Shown here one piece after another: positions 54,129-62,139 of a stretch of DNA of 64,000 nucleotides. The stretch is from contig NZ_CP094516.1 in the NCBI RefSeq assembly GCF_029909975.1, positions 5,084,001-5,148,000 on the forward strand. Reading direction: 5' to 3'. The stretch's first letter is position 1, and the number at the start of each line of letters is the position of its first letter. The notes below the pieces were generated by a model. That model did no database searches and had not been told where the DNA came from. It was given only the letters and a program-made list of their open reading frames with translations. The translations under genes were made by a program, and so were the position numbers. Source of the DNA: Bradyrhizobium sp. ISRA430. GTDB lineage: Bacteria; Pseudomonadota; Alphaproteobacteria; Rhizobiales; Xanthobacteraceae.

Positions 54129-55130
54129 ATGAGCATCTTGATCGAAAGGGATCAGGGTGTGCCGAGCCCGGCGCTAGTGCCGGCGCAGGAGGATATCGCG
54201 CACGGCCGCGGCGGCGCCGAGCTCACGATCGGACTGATCAACAACATGCCCGACCCGGCGCTGAAAGCGACCGAGCGGCAATTCATGAAGCTGCTCCAGG
54301 CTGCAGCCGGCGCGCGCCGCATCCGCTTCCACTGCTTCTCGCTGCCGTCGGTGAAGCGCTCACCCGAAGCGAAGTGGCATGTCGAGAGCGAGTATTCGGA
54401 TCTCGCCGATCTCAAGCGCCGCAGGTTCGACGGGCTGATCGTGACCGGCGCCGAGCCGGTCGCACCCGAACTCGACCAGGAGCCGTACTGGCGCGATCTC
54501 ACCGAGCTGATCGACTGGGCCAAGGTCAATACCCGCTCGACGATCTGGTCGTGCCTGGCCGCGCATGCGGCAGTGCTCCACCTCGATCGGATCGGGCGGC
54601 GGCGCCTGCCGGCCAAGTGTCACGGCATCTTCGACTGCGAAGCGGTCACCAGCGATCCGCTGACGGGGGCAGCGCCCGCGTCGCTCAAAGTTTCGCATTC
54701 GCGTCTCAACGAAGTCGCCGGGAGCGATCTTACTCAGGCCGGCTATCAGGTGCTGACGCACTCGCGCGAGGCCGGCGTCGACATCTTCGTCCGGCAATAT
54801 GCCAGCCGTTTCGTGTTCTTCCAGGGTCATCCCGAATATGATGCGCTGTCGCTCCAACGCGAATATTTGCGCGACATCGGCCGCTATCTCGCGCGCGAGC
54901 GCGACAACTATCCGGCTGTGCCGGTGAGTTATTTCGACGCAGCGACCGAGGAGAGGCTAGCGCGGTTCGAGAAGAGGGCACGACAGCAGTGCCATCCGGC
55001 GCTGGCGGCCGAGCTGCCCGCGCTGACTTTGCGCACTGATATCGCGGCCGGAAGCGCGGCGGCGGCCTTGTTCCGGAATTGGCTGAGCTATCTTGCCGCA
55101 GGCACGGAAGCCGCACTGCTGGCGCGCTAG
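54129..55130 (+). CDS. metA: Homoserine O-acyltransferase, MetA family
   Basis: 333 residues. The MetA pattern is clear: IGLINNMPDPALKATERQFM, the nucleophile cysteine in TIWSCLAAHAAVLHLD, SHSRLNEVAGSDL, and the His/Glu pair in FVFFQGHPEYDALSLQREY. It activates homoserine with succinyl- or acetyl-CoA; which donor is used cannot be told from sequence alone, as MetA members include both. It shares an operon with metY. The long C-terminal stretch after residue 260 (helical, alanine-rich) is typical of alphaproteobacterial forms. Confidence 0.9.
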   Translation: MSILIERDQGVPSPALVPAQEDIAHGRGGAELTIGLINNMPDPALKATERQFMKLLQAAAGARRIRFHCFSLPSVKRSPEAKWHVESEYSDLADLKRRRFDGLIVTGAEPVAPELDQEPYWRDLTELIDWAKVNTRSTIWSCLAAHAAVLHLDRIGRRRLPAKCHGIFDCEAVTSDPLTGAAPASLKVSHSRLNEVAGSDLTQAGYQVLTHSREAGVDIFVRQYASRFVFFQGHPEYDALSLQREYLRDIGRYLARERDNYPAVPVSYFDAATEERLARFEKRARQQCHPALAAELPALTLRTDIAAGSAAAALFRNWLSYLAAGTEAALLAR

Positions 55131-55191
55131 AAGACCGCGAGTTTTACGTTAGGACTAATCAGGCGTTAAGCTTGCCTCGGACGATGAACGG

Positions 55192-55977
55192 ATGGTTCAG
55201 TCGGCAAGGTCGGGGCAAACAGGGAAAGCAGTCGTGTGGTCGGCAGTCAACGGACGCGTGAGCAATCGGCTGGCCCGGCATTTTCGCACGGCGCCGCATC
55301 GGCTGACGGCCCACGCTCCGATGGTCAGCTTCACCTTCGATGACGCGCCCGACAGCGCAGCTAGCCTCGGCGCATCACTCCTGGAAGATCATGGCGGGCG
55401 CGGCACGTTCTACCTCGCCGGCAGCCTCATCGACCGGCCCTCGGACCACTGGCACGCGCTGTCGAAGGAGGCCATCGTACGACTGCACCAGACCGGCCAT
55501 GAGATCGCCTGCCATACCTTCTCACACCTGTGCGCGATCGACCTCGACGAGGGCGCCATGGCGCGCGAGATCGAGCAGAACCGCCGCTACTTCATGGACG
55601 TCGATCCTTCGATCAAGCTGGAGAACTTCGCCTATCCGTACGGGATCGCCTCGATCTGGCGCAAGTCGCAGCTTGCGAAGAACTTCCGCTCCGCACGCGG
55701 CATTCTTCCCGGCGTCAACCGCGACGTGATCGACCTGCAGTTCCTGCGAGCCTCGCCCCTGGTCGATTGCGAGATCGACACTGATGGCATCGACCGCTAT
55801 CTCGACCAGGCGATCGACAGCGGCGGCTGGCTGATCTTCTACGGCCATGACGTCGTCGATCAGCCGAGCTCCTATGGCTGCACGCCGGCGCTGCTGCGCC
55901 ACGCGTTGAAGGCGGCGCAGACGCGCGGCATGCCGATCGTGACGGTGGCCGAGGCCTTGCGCCGGATCGGCGCCTGA
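55192..55977 (+). CDS. Polysaccharide deacetylase family protein (NodB homology)
   Basis: 261 residues from the ATG at 55192. A GTG at 55234 with AGGGAA at 55221-55226 is an equally good start and gives 247. The NodB motifs are PMVSFTFDDAPDSAASLG with the catalytic and metal aspartates, EIACHTFSHLCAIDL (H-x-x-x-H metal ligands), FAYPYGI and WLIFYGHDVVD. It removes acetyl or other acyl groups from a carbohydrate. There is no signal peptide, so it probably acts in the cytoplasm. It is a single gene 61 bases after metA. Confidence 0.9.
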   Translation: MVQSARSGQTGKAVVWSAVNGRVSNRLARHFRTAPHRLTAHAPMVSFTFDDAPDSAASLGASLLEDHGGRGTFYLAGSLIDRPSDHWHALSKEAIVRLHQTGHEIACHTFSHLCAIDLDEGAMAREIEQNRRYFMDVDPSIKLENFAYPYGIASIWRKSQLAKNFRSARGILPGVNRDVIDLQFLRASPLVDCEIDTDGIDRYLDQAIDSGGWLIFYGHDVVDQPSSYGCTPALLRHALKAAQTRGMPIVTVAEALRRIGA

Positions 55978-55978
55978 A

Positions 55979-56073
55979 AGCATGATCCGGAAAAGTGCGA
56001 AGCGGTTTTCCGAAAAGATCATGATTAAACAACAACCTAAAGCGCGATGACGATTCATCCCATCGCGCTTTAG
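55979..56073. repeat. Rhizobiales dispersed repeat with two hairpins
   Basis: GATCCGGAAAA...TTTTCCGAAAAGATC forms the first hairpin (55984-56022). AAAGCGCGATG...CATCGCGCTTT forms the second (56039-56071). This double-hairpin sequence is a very common dispersed element in Rhizobiales. It could terminate the deacetylase transcript. Confidence 0.82.
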
Positions 56074-56161
56074 TCGATCTTTCTCACTGCCTGACGCTTT
56101 GTCATAGATTCGTCGAGGAAATCCATCAGGCACGCCCGGTCTCGCCGCAAAAGGACTTCCC

Positions 56162-57019
56162 ATGCCTCTCGATCGTCGTTCCGTGCTGGCCTCCCTGTGC
56201 TGGATGGCCGCCGGCCCCGCGCTTGCCGCAGAGGCGCCGCCTGAGTTCATCGGCTATGAACGTGAGAGCGGCGGGCGGATCGGCGTCTATGCGGAAAACC
56301 TCACCACCGGCGCAAAACTCGCCTGGCGCGCCGACGAGCGCTTCGTCATGTGTTCGACCTTCAAGGCTTCGCTCGCGGCCTGCGTGCTGGCGCGGGTCGA
56401 TCGCGGCGAGGAGCAGCTCAGCGCCATGATCCCCTACGGCCAGGCCGACCTGTTGGAATACGCCCCGGTCGCCAGGCAAAATCTCTCAGCCGGCGCGATG
56501 TCGGTCGCCGACATGTGCAAGGCGATCGTCGAGCTCAGCGACAACACCTGCGCCAATCTGCTGCTGGCGAGGGTCGGCGGCCCCGCCGCCCTGACTGCGT
56601 TCTGGCGCTCGCTCGGCGATGCCACCTCGCGGCTTGACCACAACGAGCCCGAGCTCAACCGCTCCCCGCCCGGCGATCCCCGCAACACCACGACGCCTGC
56701 CGCGATGGCGGGCAACCTGCGCCGGCTGGTGCTGGGCGAAAGCCTCTCCCCGGCATCGCGCAGCCAGCTCACCGACTGGATGGTGAATTGCAAGACCGGC
56801 GCCAACCGGTTGCGCGGCGGGCTGCCCGCAGGCTGGAAAATCGGCGACAAGACCGGGAATAACGGCAAGGACGCCTCGGGCGACATCGCGGTGGCATGGC
56901 CGAAGCCCGACAAGCCGATCCTGATCGCGGCCTATACCCAGGGCGGCACGCCGACCGCGGCGCAAATCGAGGCGCTATTCGCGCGCATCGGACGGACGGT
57001 CGTCGAACGGCTGGCCTGA
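56162..57019 (+). CDS. Class A beta-lactamase
   Basis: 285 residues; ATG at 56162 with AAGGA upstream. The N-terminus DRRSVLASLCWMAAGPALAA looks like a twin-arginine signal. All class A elements are present: S65-TFK (Ambler 70-73), S126-D-N (130-132), E162-PELN (166-170) and K230-TG (234-236). The residue after KTG is Asn, so the KPC/NMC-A-type Cys69-Cys238 bridge is missing. It should hydrolyse beta-lactams in the periplasm; the spectrum is not predictable. No AmpR-type LysR gene is adjacent. Confidence 0.95.
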   Translation: MPLDRRSVLASLCWMAAGPALAAEAPPEFIGYERESGGRIGVYAENLTTGAKLAWRADERFVMCSTFKASLAACVLARVDRGEEQLSAMIPYGQADLLEYAPVARQNLSAGAMSVADMCKAIVELSDNTCANLLLARVGGPAALTAFWRSLGDATSRLDHNEPELNRSPPGDPRNTTTPAAMAGNLRRLVLGESLSPASRSQLTDWMVNCKTGANRLRGGLPAGWKIGDKTGNNGKDASGDIAVAWPKPDKPILIAAYTQGGTPTAAQIEALFARIGRTVVERLA

Positions 57020-57062
57020 CCCGCCGCATTGACCTTGTGGCCGCTTCCGGCGAAGACAGGCC

Positions 57063-58673
57063 ATGATCGAAGCGCAGTTTCAGACCTTTCTCATCCTGCT
57101 CGCCGTGCTGGCGGGCACCGCGCTCGCCGCACGTCGCTTCAATGTCGCGCCCGCCATTCTCCTGATGCTGGCCGGCGTCGGCCTCGCCTTCGTGCCCGGC
57201 ATGCCGCCGGTGGAGCTGCCGCCGGAACTGGTGCTGCTGATGGTGCTGCCGCCGCTGATCTATTCGGCCAGCGTCGCGATGAGCTGGCGCGAGTTCAAAA
57301 ACAATCTGCGTCCGATCGTGCTGCTCGCGGTCGGCGCAGTGATCTTCACCGCGGCAATGGTCGCGACCGCCACGCACTATCTGATCGGCCTGCCCTGGAC
57401 CATCGGATTCCTGCTCGGAGCCATCGTCGCGCCGCCCGACGTGGTGGCGCCGCTCGCGATCGCGCGACGGCTCAATTTGCCGCGCCGGATCCTGGTCGTT
57501 CTCGAGGGCGAAGGGCTCGCCAACGACGCCACCGCCCTGATCCTCTACCGCTTTGCGCTCGCCGCGATCATGGTCGGGCATCTATCGCTGCCGGTGGCGG
57601 CGGGCGAGTTTTTTCTCATCGTCGCCGGCGAGATCGCCTTCGGCATCGGCGTCGGCTGGCTCTCCTTGCGCGCCCGCAAATGGGCTCACGATCCGCAGGT
57701 CGAGCTCACGCTGTCGCTGATCACGCCCTACGTCGCCTACTGGCTGCCCGAGCATGTCGGCGGCTCCGGCGTGATCGCCACAGTGGCCTGCGGACTCTAT
57801 GTAAGCTGGAACGGCCCGCTGCTGATCTCCTCGGCGACACGCCTGCAGGGCATCTTCTTCTGGGACCTCGTGATCTACCTGATCGAGGGCCTTCTGTTCC
57901 TGCTCACCGGCTTCCAGATGCGCGCGCTGTACGAGAAGTCGAGGGCGTTCCCGCTCGACGACATCATGATCGCGACCGCCGTGGTCGTGGCGATCGTCGT
58001 CATCGCGCGCTTTGCCTGGCTCTATCCCGCGACCTATCTGCCGCGGATGCTCAGCCCGTCGCTGCGCGCGCGCGACCCGTCGCCGCCCTGGCAATGGGTG
58101 TCCACCCTCGCCTTCATCGGCGTGCGCGGTGCGGTATCGCTCGCCGCCGCGCTGGCGCTCCCATTCACGCTGCCGAACGGCGAAGCCTTCCCGTTTCGCG
58201 ACTTGATCCTGTTCGTTGCCTTCGGCGTCATCTTCATCACGCTGGTCGGCTTCGGCCTCGGCCTTCCTGCGATGGTGCGATGGCTCGGCGTCGCCGATGC
58301 CGGCCGCAGCGAGCATATCGCCGAGCACGAGGCCGAGATTGCCGCGCGGCGCCAGGCGCTCGACGCCGCCTTGCAATCGCTGGACGTGCTGACCGCGGAG
58401 AAGGAGGTGTCGGACGAAGTGATGCGTCTCCTGCGCGCGCGCCACGAGATCCGCGTCAACCAGCTTCCGGACTCGCTTGATCCCGCCCACCACGACGTCT
58501 CCGCCGCCGGCACCGCACTGACCCGCGAGCTGATCGTCGCCGAGCGCAAATTCATCCACGACCTCTTGCGCGACGGCCGGATCACCGACGAAACACGACG
58601 CCGGATCGAACGCGACCTCGACCTCGAAGAGGCGAGTCTTGCGAACAGGGAGTATCGCGGAGCGCCGCTGTAG
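57063..58673 (+). CDS. Na+/H+ antiporter, CPA1 family
   Basis: 536 residues. About 12-13 transmembrane helices occupy residues 1-410. Conserved blocks include ILLMLAGVGLAFVPGMPPVE, the ion-binding LGAIVAPPDVVAPLAI, LEGEGLANDATALILYRFA and STLAFIGVRGAVSLAAALAL. The C-terminal 125 residues are hydrophilic and helical (AEHEAEIAARRQALDAALQS), a regulatory tail typical of the NhaP/YjcE group. It exchanges sodium for protons. It starts 43 bases after the beta-lactamase gene. Confidence 0.93.
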   Translation: MIEAQFQTFLILLAVLAGTALAARRFNVAPAILLMLAGVGLAFVPGMPPVELPPELVLLMVLPPLIYSASVAMSWREFKNNLRPIVLLAVGAVIFTAAMVATATHYLIGLPWTIGFLLGAIVAPPDVVAPLAIARRLNLPRRILVVLEGEGLANDATALILYRFALAAIMVGHLSLPVAAGEFFLIVAGEIAFGIGVGWLSLRARKWAHDPQVELTLSLITPYVAYWLPEHVGGSGVIATVACGLYVSWNGPLLISSATRLQGIFFWDLVIYLIEGLLFLLTGFQMRALYEKSRAFPLDDIMIATAVVVAIVVIARFAWLYPATYLPRMLSPSLRARDPSPPWQWVSTLAFIGVRGAVSLAAALALPFTLPNGEAFPFRDLILFVAFGVIFITLVGFGLGLPAMVRWLGVADAGRSEHIAEHEAEIAARRQALDAALQSLDVLTAEKEVSDEVMRLLRARHEIRVNQLPDSLDPAHHDVSAAGTALTRELIVAERKFIHDLLRDGRITDETRRRIERDLDLEEASLANREYRGAPL

Positions 58674-58702
58674 GCGAGCGGGATCGCGATGACTCCACGT
58701 CG

Positions 58703-58731
58703 TCATTGCGAGCGCAGCGAAGCAATGACGA
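58703..58731. repeat. Half copy of the ATTGCGAG palindromic family, copy 5
   Basis: CGTCATTGCGAGCGCAGCGA followed directly by AGCAATGACG: the inner part is deleted, leaving a small hairpin between convergent genes. Confidence 0.75.
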
Positions 58732-58752
58732 TTGTCGAGCCGCCAGAGCCAC

Positions 58753-59562
58753 CTACCGCCTCCCGCAATACTCCTCCATCGCCGCCGTCACAGCCGACGC
58801 GATCAGCTCCTGCCGCTCGGGCGAGTTCATCGTCATCTCCTCGTCGCGGTTGATGATGGAGCCGGCCTCGAGCAGCACCGCGGGGCTTCGGGTCTGGGCG
58901 AGCACGATGAGCGCGTCATAGCGGTAGACGCCGACGTCCTTGTCGAGCAACTGGCGGCGGTAGCGTCCCATCACCGGCAGGGTGTATTGGTTGGCATATT
59001 GCAGCCCGCGGCTCTTCAGCTCCTTGCCGAGAAGTCGGGCGAACGCCAGGCTTGCGCCGAACCTCGGATTGCGCTCCGACACGAACAGGGAATGGCCGCC
59101 GAATCGATCGCTGAACCAGCTCCTGGCACCTTCGAACTCCCACTCCTCCAGCAGCTTGTCCGGCACCGAATCGTGATGGATCGACAGGACGAGATCGGCA
59201 TGCGCGTGGTTGGCCGCAGCGACCCGCTTGAACAGGCTCGCTCTCGCCTTGCCCTCCGTCACAAGGATCCGGGTCGCGGCAAAGCCATCCGACTTCAGTC
59301 TCTCGCCGATCAGCCTGGTCAAATGGAGGTTGAAGCCGAATTCGGTATCGTTGCGCGCGCTGGTCGCGCCGAACGATTCGGGCGTATGTCCGACATCCAG
59401 GATGATCCGGAACCGTCGCGGCTCGCATGTCTCCAGCGCCGGCGGCTTGGCTCTGGCTTTCGTGACCTTCCGGGCCGGTGCAGCGTGGCCACGGTCGGCC
59501 GGCAAGAACGTCAGCGCGACGAGCAGGACGACGATGGCTGCGACGATGCCCCGCGACGACAA
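58753..59562 (-). CDS. N-acetylmuramoyl-L-alanine amidase (Amidase_3)
   Basis: 269 residues with an N-terminal signal segment (GIVAAIVVLLVALTFLPADRG). The zinc-amidase motifs are FRIILDVGHTPESFGATSAR (first His), DTEFGFNLHLTRLIGERL (Glu), DLVLSIHHDSVP (second His) and SPAVLLEAGSIINRDEE (catalytic Glu). It cleaves the amide between muramic acid and the stem peptide. There is no AMIN domain, so targeting is unclear. Downstream of a group of envelope-type genes on the same strand. Confidence 0.93.
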   Translation of the reverse strand: MSSRGIVAAIVVLLVALTFLPADRGHAAPARKVTKARAKPPALETCEPRRFRIILDVGHTPESFGATSARNDTEFGFNLHLTRLIGERLKSDGFAATRILVTEGKARASLFKRVAAANHAHADLVLSIHHDSVPDKLLEEWEFEGARSWFSDRFGGHSLFVSERNPRFGASLAFARLLGKELKSRGLQYANQYTLPVMGRYRRQLLDKDVGVYRYDALIVLAQTRSPAVLLEAGSIINRDEEMTMNSPERQELIASAVTAAMEEYCGRR

Positions 59563-59774
59563 ACCCTACTCCGCCGCTGCAATCCGTGGCCGGCCGACGA
59601 GGCCTGCGACATCGCACAGCAAATCACCCATGCCCGTTCCAGGGCCCGATTCGGTCAGGAACTTGTTGTCTTCGGTGCGGAGCACGGCGTTTCCCCGGGA
59701 TTGTTTCTTGATTTTCCCGGAGCTTGGCGTAGCGGGTGCGGGACGTCAATGCGATTGACGCCGCGTGGCTCACC

Positions 59775-60374
59775 TCACGGCTTCACGTAGGTCCATCCCT
59801 TTTCCTGCAGTTCCATCACGCGCACGACGCCCGACTTCACGACCTCCGCCTGCTTGACGATCGGTATGGACTTGTTCTCGGCCTTCTGCATCTTCTCCTG
59901 GGTGTTGCCGCAGGCCTTGAACGATACTTCGGGCGCGCTGAGGGCCATCTCCTCGATGCGAGCCTTCACGGGCGAGGTATCCTCGCGGAGCATGTGCAGG
60001 CCCGGGCCGAACGTGACCACCTCGATCTTCACCTTTTCGCCGAGGCCTTTGTAGTATTCGGCCACGTTCGTTGCGTTGTTGAGCGAGAGATTCATGGCGG
60101 CAGGATCATTGGTGTTCACCTGCAGGATCAGGTGATGCTCCTTCTCCTTCGGCGCCGCCGGATTGTGCATGCGCGCAAATGCCGATCGCTTCCGTGTTTC
60201 GGCCGTGGCTCGCGGCCTTACAGGTTTCCGAGCCTCGCCCGCCCGGTGGGTTGCGGACTGTTGGTTCGGCACCCAGTATTTTCCACCTTGCTGGGCCGCC
60301 GTGTACGACGTGGAAGCCAGCACGGCGACGGCACCAATCGCAATCAATTTAGCAACAGATTTAAAATGACACAT
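59775..60374 (-). CDS. Exported DsrE/DsrF-like protein
   Basis: 199 residues from the ATG at 60374, which has GGAG seven bases upstream on the minus strand. A signal peptide ends near TSYTAAQQG. A basic linker follows (residues 30-70), then a DsrE-like domain: EKEHHLILQVNTNDPAAMNL, NNATNVAEYYKGLGEKVKIE and VVTFGPGLHMLREDTSPVKA, with a conserved cysteine in VSFKACGNTQEKM. The periplasmic DsrE-like proteins have no settled role; sulfur relay or redox sensing is possible. It follows the TagO-like gene by 38 bases and may belong to the same operon. Confidence 0.8.
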   Translation of the reverse strand: MCHFKSVAKLIAIGAVAVLASTSYTAAQQGGKYWVPNQQSATHRAGEARKPVRPRATAETRKRSAFARMHNPAAPKEKEHHLILQVNTNDPAAMNLSLNNATNVAEYYKGLGEKVKIEVVTFGPGLHMLREDTSPVKARIEEMALSAPEVSFKACGNTQEKMQKAENKSIPIVKQAEVVKSGVVRVMELQEKGWTYVKP

Positions 60375-60412
60375 CAGGCATCTCCATCTCGAAAACTCGA
60401 CAAACACCATTT

Positions 60413-61045
60413 TCAATTGCTTGGCCTTGCGACAGCTTGAGGCCATTTGCAGATCGCGGCCATCCTCGCGCGCATCGCGTCCAACCCTGCGAGGGAGAAT
60501 GTTGCGTCATGAACGGCCCCGGTACGGGGTGAGAGGTGGACAACAAGGTCGGCGTTATCGGGCAGCGACTGCAACAAGCGAACAACATCGCCTGCGACTG
60601 CGACGCCGGAGCCGATCGCCGGCACAGTTGCCGCGACCTGCACGGGCTGACCGCCATTGATGCGATACGAAATCACATAGTCGTCGCCCCGGCCTGAAAT
60701 GCCGGGCCCCGCGAGAGACAATTCGGTCCGCCCGCCGCGACACCGAATCGACAGCTTCATGGACTGCTCGACCGAGCCGGCGCGCGGCGATGTCGTCGCA
60801 GTGGCGATCGGCGAATAATCGACGGGAGACGTCGTCTCGCTGATCGTCCAATTGTCCGCTCTCGCCGTTTCGCGACGGGACGGCGCGACGGCACGCGACA
60901 GCTTGTCGAGGCATTCCAGACGCGCCTCACGTTCCAACTGGGAACAGGCCCGAAGCTGTGCCATGGGGTCTTCCGTCCCTTGCGCCAAGGCAATCCCGTT
61001 GACGGCGGCAATTGCGGCAAGGAGCGGGACGGCGAGCCTGGTCAT
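60413..61045 (-). CDS. TagO/VasI-like exported protein
   Basis: 210 residues from the ATG at 61045, which overlaps the stop of the TAXI gene (ATGA). A signal peptide ends near IALAQGTED. The N-terminal part has C-x11-C spacing in LRACSQLEREARLECLDKLS, as in VasI/TagO proteins. It continues NWTISETTSPVDYSPIATAT, LSIRCRGGRTELSLAGP and a C-terminal KISYRINGG-like strand pattern. TagO is an accessory protein of some type VI secretion systems, but no other T6SS gene is here, so it may do another envelope job. Confidence 0.75.
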   Translation of the reverse strand: MTRLAVPLLAAIAAVNGIALAQGTEDPMAQLRACSQLEREARLECLDKLSRAVAPSRRETARADNWTISETTSPVDYSPIATATTSPRAGSVEQSMKLSIRCRGGRTELSLAGPGISGRGDDYVISYRINGGQPVQVAATVPAIGSGVAVAGDVVRLLQSLPDNADLVVHLSPRTGAVHDATFSLAGLDAMRARMAAICKWPQAVARPSN

Positions 61046-62079
61046 TGCGATGCCTGTGTCGTGCGCGGCTGACGATCGAGCCACGCCTGTGCGGCAGGAA
61101 AGCGCGAAAGGCCGGGCACAGTCGCTCCGAGATTGATCGACTTCCACTTTGCATCGAACCCCGGCCCCTGCAGCTTGTCGATGCGCGAGAACAGATGATC
61201 GACGAAGCGTGCAACGCGCTGGAAACGGTTGGTGTTGGCGGGCCAATTGAAGGCGACGAGAGCAGTCGGTACGGCTATCGTGGCGACGCGATCACCCGGC
61301 TTGATCAGATTTGGGTAATCCGCCGCGTCGAGAGCTGCGGGAAGATAATAGTCCTCGAATTTGCTCTCATACGGGACGGGCAGGAACTTGAAGCCCGGTT
61401 CAAACCGGCCTTTCACAAAAGCGTCGACCGGCTTCGAAGTAATAAAGACGACCGCAGCCATCTCGCCTTTGCGCATCTGCTCGAGCGCGATCTGATGCGG
61501 AATGAAGGTCTTCTCGATCTCGATGCCGAGGCGGCTGAAGATCAGCGGTCCCGAATAGGCCGCAGCCGTACCTTGGCTGTTGAAGTTGACCTTCTTGCCG
61601 GCGAGATCGCTCAGACTCTTAATCTCCGGTCGAACGAAGACATGCAGTTCGGACGGGAACAAGTTCAGGACATAAGCAATCCGTCGCTGGATGTCCGGCA
61701 CCTGGCTCTTGTATTCCTCGAGCGCGTCGGAATTGATGATCGCCGCGTCAATGCCGCGCAAATACAGCAGCGAATTCAGATTTTCCGTGGCTCCCCGCGT
61801 CACCACCGGCAGAACGTGCAGATTGTCGCCATCATCGACCACGCGGGCCACCTCCGCGGCCAGGCGGATCGGCGCGCCCTCGAGAAGACCGCCGGCGAGG
61901 CCCACGGTCCAGGCGTTCATTGCCAGAATTTCAGGCTTGAGCTGCGGTTGGGTCACGCGCGCCTTGTGAGGCCGAGCATGCTGCGACCGCGCATCCGCCC
62001 GGGACGGCTGAAGCGCCAGGAGCAACGGCACCAGGGTCGCAAGCAGAAACAGAAGGCGCAATCCGATAGATCTTCTCAT
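61042..62079 (-). CDS. TAXI family TRAP-type solute-binding protein
   Basis: 345 residues from the ATG at 62079, with AAGGGAGC upstream on the minus strand. A signal segment (RLLFLLATLVPLLLALQPSRADA) precedes the binding-protein body. It contains TVGLAGGLLEGAPIRLAAEV, VTRGATENLNSLLYLRGIDA, DLAGKKVNFNSQGTAAAYSG and VAFNWPANTNRFQRVARFVD. TAXI proteins normally feed a TRAP membrane subunit; none is in view. It is translationally coupled to the TagO-like gene and follows the coiled-coil gene by 60 bases. Confidence 0.85.
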   Translation of the reverse strand: MRRSIGLRLLFLLATLVPLLLALQPSRADARSQHARPHKARVTQPQLKPEILAMNAWTVGLAGGLLEGAPIRLAAEVARVVDDGDNLHVLPVVTRGATENLNSLLYLRGIDAAIINSDALEEYKSQVPDIQRRIAYVLNLFPSELHVFVRPEIKSLSDLAGKKVNFNSQGTAAAYSGPLIFSRLGIEIEKTFIPHQIALEQMRKGEMAAVVFITSKPVDAFVKGRFEPGFKFLPVPYESKFEDYYLPAALDAADYPNLIKPGDRVATIAVPTALVAFNWPANTNRFQRVARFVDHLFSRIDKLQGPGFDAKWKSINLGATVPGLSRFPAAQAWLDRQPRTTQASQ

Positions 62080-62139
62080 CGACCAGCTCCCTTGCATCAT
62101 CCTGTCAGCGCGTTCGACCACCTTGCCGCGAAGACCGCT

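Noticed and set aside
60413..61045. Type VI secretion locus
   Set aside because: Only a TagO-like protein is present; no VipA/B, Hcp, VgrG, ClpV or TssJKLM genes are seen in the window.
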